From Mangrovibacterium marinum (GTDB lineage: Bacteria; Bacteroidota; Bacteroidia; Bacteroidales; Prolixibacteraceae), in the NCBI RefSeq assembly GCF_003046625.1, contig NZ_QAAD01000018.1, positions 1 to 64,000 on the forward strand: DNA of 64,000 bases, written 5' to 3'. Shown in pieces: positions 1 to 7,665 of the stretch (position 1 is the stretch's first letter; every line of letters starts with the position of its first letter). Both the position numbers and the translations under genes were made by a program. The notes under the pieces were generated by a model, which was not told where the DNA came from, did not search any database, and saw nothing but the letters and a program-made list of their open reading frames with translations.

Positions 1-1075
1 GTTCAATATCGAATAACCAATTGAAACGCTCTGCGGAACTCTGTGCGGTCCTCAGTGTCCTCTGTGGTAAAAAATGTGAAGGAATGAATGCCTGAAGAAC
101 CAGTAACCAGTAACCAGTAACCAGCAACCAGTAACCAGCAACCAGTAACCAGCAACCAGCAACAAATCGCCCGTCCTTGTTTTACCCTCTGACTCCCTAA
201 AGGGAGAACCAACAAGGACTAACAATTCAAGCTTCAAGCTTCAAGCCTCAAGCCTCAAGCCTCAAGCCTCACACTTCACCCCGCCGGGGTATTTCTCTGC
301 GTCTTCTCCGCGTCCTCCGCGTTTTCGTATTTTAACCGCGAAGAACGCAGAGAAGATGCTGATTTCCACAGAGATGACGGATGATCAGCCTTTCGGGCTG
401 CTAACCCCCTCGCTGTGCTCCTGGCTATCTTATCTCACGACTCAAGACTGACCACTGGACTCTCGGATTGTTAGATTACCGGACAGATGAACTCCCCGAC
501 TTGTTGAATCGTTGTTACGACTGACTTTGAATTTTCAATAGCCAATGTTCAATATCGAATAACCAATTGAAACGCTCTGCGGAACTCTGTGCGGTCCTCA
601 GTGTCCTCTGTGGTAAAAAATGTGAAGGAATGAATGCCTGATGAACCAGCAACCAGCAACCAGTAACCAGCAACCAGTAACCAGTAACCAGTAACCAGCA
701 ACCAGTAACCAGCAACCAGCAACCAGTAACCAGTAACCAGCAACCAGCAACCAGCAACAAATCGCCCGTCCTTGTTTTACCCTCTGACTCCCTAAAGGGA
801 GAACCAACAAGGACTAACAATTCAAGCTTCAAGCTTCAAGCCTCAAGCCTCAAGCCTCACACTTCACCCCGCCGGGGTATTTCTCTGCGTCTTCTCCGCG
901 TCCTCCGCGTTTTCGTATTTTAACCGCGAAGAACGCAGAGAAGACGCTGATTTCCATAGAGATGACGGATGCTCAGCCTTTCAGGCTGCTAACCCCCTCG
1001 CTGTGCTCCTGGCTATCTTGTCTCACGACTCAATACTCACGTCTCATGTCTCAAGACTCCCGCCTCCCGCCTCCT
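1..1075. repeat. Tandemly duplicated composite intergenic repeat (two units, copies A and B)
   Basis: There is no credible gene here. The sequence beginning at 1 restarts at 547 (offset 546), so the stretch is two successive copies of one mosaic, read on the minus strand. Each unit has an ACCACAGAG-like segment, an array of AACCAGT/AACCAGC heptads (98-160, nine units; 644-755, sixteen units), the hairpin core (173-219 and 768-814; arms GTCCTTGTT/AACAAGGAC around CTCCCTAAAGGGAG), TCAAGCC heptads, a GC-rich CGCGGAGGACGCGG-like segment, a segment with the hairpin CAGCCT-n-AGGCTG, and CTCACGA-type heptads. The offset rises to 595 after the first array and drops to 588 after the second, so length change is in multiples of 7 bp. 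The duplication may continue left of the window. Confidence 0.9.
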
Positions 1076-1080
1076 GTTCA

Positions 1081-3123
1081 TCAAAAATTCACCACCACCG
1101 GTTTGGACTTTTTGAAGGTTAGTACAGCCTGTTTGCCATGGGGGTCGCAGGTGATGGACTTTACCGGGAACAGCTCATCGTTGGTCCATTTTTCGCCGGA
1201 TTTTTTCCACAGCATCAGGCAGGCATATATTCCGGATTCGTTGTTGGCCGGATCGAAATTGGCCGACAGGTTGATGACACTGCTGTGCTCTGCCTGGGGG
1301 TGCAGTCCTTCGGTTTCCACCACTTCGGCTTGTTGCCAGCCGTGGAGGGGAACCATGGCCAGCTGGTACTCGCCATTGTCGATGATTGTAGCCTCGAAGG
1401 AAGCTTTTTTGCGGGTGGTCGTTGTTAGCTGTCCGTGCAGCTTGGGCAGGGCATAGTGGCCCAGTCGCATGGCAATGCTTTCGCTGCTCTGGTTGCGGTC
1501 GACACGCAAAATGCCGTTGGGCAGTGGTTTTTCGGCAAGCTGAAGTTGTACCTGCTCGTTGGTTTCCAATACCGCATCGCGATAATAGATTTCGTTGTCA
1601 AACTTTTTAAAGGTGAACAGGCGCAGGGCTTCCCATTGTCCGTCGTGGTTTTTTAACCGGTAGTTCATGGCTACCTCGCCGTTTTCGCCATCGGCCTGCC
1701 AGGGGAAGGCACTGTTGTACGACAGGCGGTTGTAGTTTTCGGTTGAGCGGAATTTCTGCCAGTCGTCGGCCACTTTTTCATGGCACCAGGAGCGTATTTC
1801 GGAGGCGCCGATGTTGGGGTAGTTGGTGATCAGCAGGTTGGTGGCCGGGGAGAAGTGATTGTAAACCTGTCCTTCTTTCATTTCAGTGCCCCAGGGGCCT
1901 TCATTTTCCACAGCCGTCCAAAAGGGATTGTCTTTCGGTACCAGCAGTCCCAGAAAGGCTTTGCCCATCCAGTACACGCTGCCGCGGCAACTGTAAATTT
2001 GCACGGCCGGCTCAAAAGGGCCGTAAAAACCCAGGGTGGGGACGCCGTCTTTCAGGAAGTCGGGATGCTGCACAAACTGCAGGATGGTGCTGGAGGAAAT
2101 ATGCCGTAACCAGCCCAGGTTGGCTTGCGACTCGTCGAGCATTCCCCAGAAGGCAAAGGGAGCAATGGCACCCATGCGGTAGGAGATACTTCGGCCCCAC
2201 ATCACCATTTTACCATCGCGGGCAAACAGGTAGGGGTAGCTCTGGTTCATCTCCTTAAAATTTTGCGTCAACGCCTCGGCATAGTCGGGGTAGTACTTTT
2301 TCCCGAACACTTCGGACCAGATGATTCCGTACAGCTGATAGGCCCACATACTGTAATAATCGTAGGCCGGATGGTCGTTGTACCAGCCCTGGCCGCGGTA
2401 GTCGAGCAGCGACTTGCGGAGGTATTCTTCCAGCAAGGAGTCGTTGACCGCATAGCCCTGATCCTTGAAGAAGCTGAGCACGAAGATGTTGAAGAACTTC
2501 CAGTTGGAGTCTACCGTGGGGCCGTCTCCATAGCTGAGCATCAGCTCTGCCAGCCGATCTTTTTGGGCTTGCGGCAGTGGTTCCCAGATGATGTCGGGGG
2601 CCACGAAAAGGGAGATGGCCAGTGCCCCAAATTCGACCAGGATCTGACTGGGGCCTCCGTTTGGTGCACGATGGCGGATGAACGACGGGTTTTGGGGATC
2701 CAGCAGGTTTTCAAGTTGATGACGGTAGTAGTCGGCAACGCGGACATTGTTGATCGTCAGACTCGGGTCTTCGCGCAGTAGTGGAGCCGCCACAAACAGC
2801 GTGCGGCACAAACCTTCGAGTTTTTCGGTGGGTACCTGACCCTCGTTGCGGGGGTAGCTTTTGCCAGGCTGCTTGGGAAACTGCATGGGGTCGTCCAGCT
2901 GGTGGACATAGCTAAAGGCGCCCTCCAGCAGGTATCGCGCTGCATCCACCCAGTGCTGGCGGGTCATGCCGGTATAGGGGCTGGTTTTAAAGTCGGGGTC
3001 GACCAGTTGAAAGACATTCGTTGTATCGTTTTTATCGGCTGCTGCAGGGGCCGAAGCCTGGGCTGTGAGCCAGCCTGTGATCAGCAACAGTAGTGTGATG
3101 AATGGTTTGATTGGTGTTTGCAT
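1081..3123 (-). CDS. DUF2264 family secreted protein (possible glycoside hydrolase)
   Basis: 680 residues with an N-terminal signal peptide (about 1-24, ending AQASA) and no lipobox Cys. The body matches DUF2264: an alpha-helical toroid-like half (about 45-400, with the NGGPSQ, GDGPTVDSNWKFFNIFVLSF and WGRSISYRMG stretches typical of the family) followed by a beta-rich C-terminal half. DUF2264 proteins recur in Bacteroidota polysaccharide loci; I believe part of the family is classed as GH154 with beta-glucuronidase activity, but I cannot confirm that for this sequence. It is the last minus-strand gene of the locus, separated from the GH105 gene by a 679-bp gap filled with repeats, so it may have its own promoter. 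Likely periplasmic or surface exposed, acting on glucuronosyl side chains by inference. Start chosen at the ATG giving a clean signal peptide. Confidence 0.85.
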   Translation of the reverse strand: MQTPIKPFITLLLLITGWLTAQASAPAAADKNDTTNVFQLVDPDFKTSPYTGMTRQHWVDAARYLLEGAFSYVHQLDDPMQFPKQPGKSYPRNEGQVPTEKLEGLCRTLFVAAPLLREDPSLTINNVRVADYYRHQLENLLDPQNPSFIRHRAPNGGPSQILVEFGALAISLFVAPDIIWEPLPQAQKDRLAELMLSYGDGPTVDSNWKFFNIFVLSFFKDQGYAVNDSLLEEYLRKSLLDYRGQGWYNDHPAYDYYSMWAYQLYGIIWSEVFGKKYYPDYAEALTQNFKEMNQSYPYLFARDGKMVMWGRSISYRMGAIAPFAFWGMLDESQANLGWLRHISSSTILQFVQHPDFLKDGVPTLGFYGPFEPAVQIYSCRGSVYWMGKAFLGLLVPKDNPFWTAVENEGPWGTEMKEGQVYNHFSPATNLLITNYPNIGASEIRSWCHEKVADDWQKFRSTENYNRLSYNSAFPWQADGENGEVAMNYRLKNHDGQWEALRLFTFKKFDNEIYYRDAVLETNEQVQLQLAEKPLPNGILRVDRNQSSESIAMRLGHYALPKLHGQLTTTTRKKASFEATIIDNGEYQLAMVPLHGWQQAEVVETEGLHPQAEHSSVINLSANFDPANNESGIYACLMLWKKSGEKWTNDELFPVKSITCDPHGKQAVLTFKKSKPVVVNF

Positions 3124-3179
3124 CTGGTGCTATTTTTTTGTTTAAATGATTGTTCGGATTGTAAGATAGTCAGATTTTC

Positions 3180-3720
3180 GGACGGGTTGAAGGATTGAAG
3201 GATTGATGGATTGAAGAAGTCACAGCCAGTGATAATTTACAATTTAACGATTTACCATTGACGATTGGAAGAAATCGCAAGCGCAGACTGCTGGATTGAT
3301 TGAAGGATTGAAGGATTGAAGGATTGATTGATGAACCAGCAACCAGTACCCAGTAACCAGCAACAAATCGCCCGTCCTTGTTTTACCCTCTGACTCCCTA
3401 AAGGGAGAACCAACAAGGACTAATAACTCAAGCTTCAAGCCTCAAGCCTCAAGATTCACACTTCACACTTCACCCCGCCGGGGTATTTCTCTGCGTCTTC
3501 TCCGCGTCCTCCGCGTTTTCGTATTTTAACCGCAGAACGTGTCCCGAACTTGCTTCGGGAGGGCGCAAAGAAGACGCTGAGTTCCGCAGAGATGACGGAC
3601 GCTCAGCCTTTCAGGCTGCTAACCCCCTCGCTGTGCTCCTGGCTATCTTGTCTCACGACTCACGACTCACGTCTCCCGACTCACGTCTCCCGACTGATCA
3701 CTGGACTCTCGGATTGTTAG
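3180..3720 (-). repeat. Composite intergenic repeat, copy C, inside the polysaccharide locus
   Basis: Reads on the minus strand with the same module order as the other full copies. From the left: the AATCGTCAATGG/GTTAAATTGTAAATT module (about 3230-3275), GATTGAAG octads (to about 3330), four AACCAGC-type heptads (3334-3361), the hairpin core (3374-3420), TCAAGCC heptads, the CGCGG-rich segment (about 3475-3535), the segment with CAGCCT-n-AGGCTG (about 3592-3657), then CTCACGA-type heptads to about 3715. It lies between the GH105 gene and the DUF2264 gene of the same putative operon. No gene is supported in 3124-3802. Confidence 0.88.
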
Positions 3721-3802
3721 TCCATGAAGTCTATCAATCCAGTGATCCGGCAATTCGAAAACCTGAGCATCCGAACATCCGTCTTCTTTGCGTTCTTCGC
3801 GT

Positions 3803-4972
3803 TTATTTCTTGGTATCCAAAAACTTCAGGTACTCGGTGGCTGCCAACAGGAAGGCGCCCACCCCAAAGTCGGCTGTTGAGTTTTTGTCGATCACCTGCC
3901 CGGGGATGGCACGCTCGCCAATGGGCTGCACATAGCCCAGGCGGCCGTCGTCCTGCAAGGCCACGGTGGTCAGGTAGTTCCAGCTTTTGGCTACCACTGG
4001 TCCGTATTCTTCCTGATCCAGGATACCGTTGTTGATGCCCCACAAAAAGCCGTAGGTGAAAAAGGCTGTTCCGCTGGTTTCGGGGCCCGGTGCTTGCGCG
4101 GGGTCCAGGATGCTGCGGGTCCAGTAGCCTTCGGGCTGTTGGCTCTGTTTCAGCGCGGCAGCCAGGCGTTGAAAGGTTTTCACATACTCGCTGCGGTGCT
4201 CATCATCGGCGGGCAGGTCGTTGAGCACCCGCGGAAAGCCGGCAAAGATCCAGCCGTTGCCGCGCGCCCAGAAGTCTTTCAGGCCACTGTTGGTTTGGTG
4301 CTTGGGATAAATGTATTTGGCATCGCGGAAAAAATAGCCGGTCGCCGGATCGTACATCAGCTCGCGCGCAAAGGAATAGTACTCGTACAGCTTATCCAGG
4401 TATTGGGCATTGCCGGTGATGGCGTGCAGCTTGGTCATGACTGGCATCACCATATACAAACCATCTACCCACCACCAATAGTCGTTTTTATCGGTCGACA
4501 TCTGGTACTCCATCACTTCGCGGGCGCGTTTGATTTTTTCCGGATCGGGATCGAGCTGGTAGAGCTCGGCATACACCTGAAAGCAGATCTGCCAGTCGCC
4601 AAACAGCACATAATCGGCCGACTCGCCGTAGTGGTATTTCCATTTTGATTTGTCGTCGGATGGTGCGCCTTTCCAGTTGTTCTGTTCGGCCCACCTGAGC
4701 GAATAGTTCAGATAGTCCTTGTTGCCGGTAGCGCGGTAGGCCGCCATATTGCCGGTGTGGTAGGCCGCCCGGTTCCAAAAGGCATTGCCCGGATCGGGAT
4801 GCTGCGCCTGCCAATGATCGTTTACCCGCTCAATCAGCGAACATACTTTTCGGTATTCTTTCTTGTTTTTGCCCGACCGCCCAAAGGCATTGCCCATGGT
4901 GCCGCAGAGCAGCAAAAGCAGCACGAACTGCAGTTGTCTGGTTCTCATCATCTGTTTGTTGGTGTTTTTCAT
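3803..4972 (-). CDS. GH105 family unsaturated uronyl hydrolase
   Basis: 389 residues, signal peptide about 1-30. Glycoside hydrolase family 105 (YteR/YesR-like, alpha/alpha barrel): the WWWVDGLYM segment contains the expected catalytic Asp (about D170), and WARGNGW (235-241) is a family hallmark. GH105 enzymes remove 4,5-unsaturated uronic acid residues from the non-reducing ends of oligosaccharides made by polysaccharide lyases, by hydration of the double bond. In arabinogalactan loci of Bacteroides, GH105 members act on unsaturated glucuronic acid left after a rhamnose-glucuronate lyase; whether this one does so, or acts on rhamnogalacturonan, cannot be told from sequence. No lyase gene is in the window. 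It lies 96 bp downstream of the discoidin lipoprotein gene and is probably cotranscribed with it; product likely periplasmic. Confidence 0.9.
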   Translation of the reverse strand: MKNTNKQMMRTRQLQFVLLLLLCGTMGNAFGRSGKNKKEYRKVCSLIERVNDHWQAQHPDPGNAFWNRAAYHTGNMAAYRATGNKDYLNYSLRWAEQNNWKGAPSDDKSKWKYHYGESADYVLFGDWQICFQVYAELYQLDPDPEKIKRAREVMEYQMSTDKNDYWWWVDGLYMVMPVMTKLHAITGNAQYLDKLYEYYSFARELMYDPATGYFFRDAKYIYPKHQTNSGLKDFWARGNGWIFAGFPRVLNDLPADDEHRSEYVKTFQRLAAALKQSQQPEGYWTRSILDPAQAPGPETSGTAFFTYGFLWGINNGILDQEEYGPVVAKSWNYLTTVALQDDGRLGYVQPIGERAIPGQVIDKNSTADFGVGAFLLAATEYLKFLDTKK

Positions 4973-5068
4973 TGGTGATGCTGTGTTTCTGTTAGTTGGT
5001 TTTAAAAGAAATGGGAGAACGGCCGCGAAGGACTTCTCCCATTTCGAGTTAGGGTGTTGTGTTTTCGT

Positions 5069-5941
5069 TTATGCTTCGGGGTCGTAGGTCTGAATGTCGA
5101 CGTCGTAGAGCCGGAACTCAGCTAAGTTAAAGTAATTCTTCGACCCGTAGGTTTGCACACAATTGAACCGGAAGTGGGTAAAGGTTTTTCCGGGACGGAA
5201 GATCTCGGAAGTGTACTCGGCACCTCCGGCCGATGGTAAGCCTGCACTGATTGTTTTAATGGTTTCCCAGGTTTCGCCATCGTTGCTGATTTGTACTTCC
5301 AAAATTTCGGGGCCTACTTGCGACCAGGCCCTGTTTTGGTAGTAAAACTGAAAATCTTCGATGGGTTCCGTCAGGTCGATCTGCACATACTGTGGCATCG
5401 GAATTTGCGGAGATGACCAGCGGGTGTGAAAGAAACTGTAAATATCGCCATCCAGCAGGTTGGCAATTGGTCCTTCTGATGGTTCCTGGTTGTTTGTACT
5501 CAGCTGATCAGCAGTCAACGGAATTGTTGACGTGGAGATTGTTTCGGTGATTGTCGCCCGGCCCGACATGGCGCTGAAACTTTGTGTTTGGCTGCCCACG
5601 TTGGCTTCGTTAAAAGTTTGAAACGAGAAGTCGTAGTTGCCGAATTTTCGCAGGGTATTGTCAATCAACATCGAGTCCTGATAAACAGAAGCAACACGGA
5701 AGACGTCTTTCCCGCTTAAGTGGTCGTAATACTTCACTTTAAGCAGGTAGTAGTTCGAGTCGCTCGGCACCTGCCAGTGCAGAATGATTTGCCCCGGTAG
5801 CGAGTCGGCAGAGATGGCCTGAATCGCTGAAGGAGCCGCAACATTGGTATCGTTGCCGGCCAGGGGCTCAAAGTTATCGTCGCAACTGGCAAAAGCCAAT
5901 GCAGCGAGGGCTATGGTTGCATATTTTGTAAATACTTTCAT
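5069..5941 (-). CDS. Surface lipoprotein with C-terminal discoidin (F5/8 type C) domain
   Basis: 290 residues. Lipoprotein signal with LAFASC and acylated Cys20 followed by DDN, an acidic +2/+3 context compatible with surface export in Bacteroidota. Residues about 35-130 form a DUF4959/fibronectin-III-like beta domain (PSAIQAISADSLPGQIILHW). Residues about 150-285 form a discoidin-like domain (LLDGDIYSFFHTRW, PQYVQIDLTEPI, FTHFRFNC, FNLAEFRLY), related to CBM32. It sits directly after SusD with a 19-bp gap, the SusE/SusF position, so the inferred role is glycan capture at the cell surface. No catalytic motif was seen. Confidence 0.85.
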   Translation of the reverse strand: MKVFTKYATIALAALAFASCDDNFEPLAGNDTNVAAPSAIQAISADSLPGQIILHWQVPSDSNYYLLKVKYYDHLSGKDVFRVASVYQDSMLIDNTLRKFGNYDFSFQTFNEANVGSQTQSFSAMSGRATITETISTSTIPLTADQLSTNNQEPSEGPIANLLDGDIYSFFHTRWSSPQIPMPQYVQIDLTEPIEDFQFYYQNRAWSQVGPEILEVQISNDGETWETIKTISAGLPSAGGAEYTSEIFRPGKTFTHFRFNCVQTYGSKNYFNLAEFRLYDVDIQTYDPEA

Positions 5942-5960
5942 AACTTCAATTTAAAGGTTA

Positions 5961-7646
5961 CTAATTCCACCCGGCGTTTTGGCTTAGGTTCGGGTTTTTA
6001 CGTCTCTCGCTATCCGGTATGGGGAAGAAGTACATTTTGTCGTCCCAACCTCTTTCTTTCACGTAACGGGTATAGCTGAAGCTGTCGTCGCTGTTTTTCT
6101 CGATTTGCATGCAGCTGATCTGTGCAAAAAGTGCTCCTTCTTTCCAGCGGCGAACATCCCAAAAACGATGACCTTCGAAGGCCAGTTCGACCATCCGCTC
6201 GTTTTTATATTTCGTTTCAAAGTCCGCATTGCTCAAGCCTGTTTCCAGGGCGGGCATGTTTACGCCGGTGCGTTGGCGAATTACATTCACAGCATCCACA
6301 GCCGACAGGGTTAATTCGCCATCGGTGGCATCGGCCGATCCCAGATAGTTGAACGCAGCCTCGGCGTAGTTCAGGTAAAACTCGCCCAAGCGGTAGGTAA
6401 TCCACGAGTGACGTTTGCTGTTGCTGGTATTGGGACGTAAGTCAACCGAACTGTCCAAATACTTTTTCAGGTAGTAACCAGTAGTGGTTGCTCCCGACAG
6501 AGGTGCTCCGTTTAGGCCACCCACATAAGTTTGCAGCTCGTTGCTGTTATACGAAGGCCAACCCGTGTCGCCGTTTTTAGCAATGGTCATTTCAAAGCGC
6601 GGGTCGCGACCTTCGTAAGGTTCGGCGGCATTGTAGCCGCTACCTTCCTCGTTCCAGCGTTTTCCGGTTGCTTTCATTTCGTAGGCATCAACCAAGGTTT
6701 GCGTCGGGCAGTTACCGGAGCTTCCCCCTTCAACGCCAACCGGAAAGTTGTTTGATTCCAGCCAATTCAGGTCGCCGATGCGGCGGGCAAAGATTACTTC
6801 CGAGGCATTGTAGTTTTCGGTTCCCCACAGAGCGGTGTAGGCACCCAGGCTTTTGCCGTAATGTGCACAGCTGTCGATCACGGCTTTGTTAGCCAGGGCA
6901 GCATCTTTCCAATATTGGGCATTGTTGCTGGTGTTAAACAAGGGACTTGCGCGGTACAGCAGGCTGCGCGCTTTTAGGGACAGCACCGCCAGTCGCGTTA
7001 CCCGGCCGGTTTCGGTGTAAGGTAAATCCTGATAGGAAGCCGGCAGCTCGTTGGCAATGGCATCGCATTCAGTGGCGATGAAGTCGAACACATCGCTGGC
7101 AGCCGTTCTGCTCAGGCTGTTCGCTTCATCAGCAGTCAGCACCTCAGTTATCAAAGGTACATCGCCGTATTGGCGTACCAGGTTGAAGTAGAAGTAAGCC
7201 CTTAGGAAACGAACCTCGTACTGGTAGCGGTTGAAGCGATCCATCTGATCGTTGTAGTCCTGATTGAATTTGAAGTCGTCGTAGGTGTGCCCCTGCGATG
7301 CAGTCAGGTAAAAGTTGGCTGCGCGGATGCCCGCATAGCTGTTGTTCCAGATATCAGCCTTGGGGTTACTGGGACTCCAGGCGCCATTGTAAAAGTCGTG
7401 TACGTTCGACGATTTCCAGACATAGTCAGCCTCGTCGCTGGCCGACGCCAGCATTCCTCCGCCAAAGTTGCCGAAGTCGTAGTCCAGGTAGCTGTAAACA
7501 TTGGTTACAAAGCTTTGGGTCCGGTCGAAGCTCGCAAAAATCTGTTCTTCATCGTAGCTGACAAACTCGTTGTAGTCCATTTCTTCGGTACAAGCGGAGA
7601 ATGCAGCCAGCAAGCTTAATGTAACGAGTATATTTTTTAGTTTCAT
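5961..7646 (-). CDS. SusD/RagB-type glycan-binding lipoprotein (pair 2)
   Basis: 561 residues from the ATG chosen here (MKLKNILV); an in-frame TTG nine bases upstream would be the only longer start and is unlikely. Lipobox FSAC with Cys19. SusD family features: TPR-like helices with RYQYEVRFLRAYFYFNLVRQYGDVPL (stated as a region around residue 140), the RLAVLSLKARSLLYRASPLFN block, and the C-terminal RNPNLSQNAGWN ending. SusD proteins form the lid over the SusC barrel and bind the oligosaccharide. It follows the second SusC gene by 19 bp and precedes the discoidin lipoprotein gene. The 'EIxYAEAAFNYLG' helix and 'RMVELAFEGHRFWDVRRW' motif are diagnostic of the family. Confidence 0.95.
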   Translation of the reverse strand: MKLKNILVTLSLLAAFSACTEEMDYNEFVSYDEEQIFASFDRTQSFVTNVYSYLDYDFGNFGGGMLASASDEADYVWKSSNVHDFYNGAWSPSNPKADIWNNSYAGIRAANFYLTASQGHTYDDFKFNQDYNDQMDRFNRYQYEVRFLRAYFYFNLVRQYGDVPLITEVLTADEANSLSRTAASDVFDFIATECDAIANELPASYQDLPYTETGRVTRLAVLSLKARSLLYRASPLFNTSNNAQYWKDAALANKAVIDSCAHYGKSLGAYTALWGTENYNASEVIFARRIGDLNWLESNNFPVGVEGGSSGNCPTQTLVDAYEMKATGKRWNEEGSGYNAAEPYEGRDPRFEMTIAKNGDTGWPSYNSNELQTYVGGLNGAPLSGATTTGYYLKKYLDSSVDLRPNTSNSKRHSWITYRLGEFYLNYAEAAFNYLGSADATDGELTLSAVDAVNVIRQRTGVNMPALETGLSNADFETKYKNERMVELAFEGHRFWDVRRWKEGALFAQISCMQIEKNSDDSFSYTRYVKERGWDDKMYFFPIPDSERRKNPNLSQNAGWN

Positions 7647-7665
7647 GATTGTCAATATTTAATAA

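Noticed and set aside
515-832. Repeated open frames over the heptad arrays (also at 52-237, 24320-24619, 45484-45756) with LLVTGYWLLVAGC-type translation
   Set aside because: A 7-bp repeat without stop words stays open in all frames and gives a 7-residue repeat; starts are TTG, array lengths vary and no ribosome site or conserved downstream protein is present.
2125-2781. Long antisense open frames over real genes (also 12849-13508, 13524-14207, 35455-35919, 49319-50251)
   Set aside because: They mirror well-identified coding genes with strong motifs and are codon-bias shadows.
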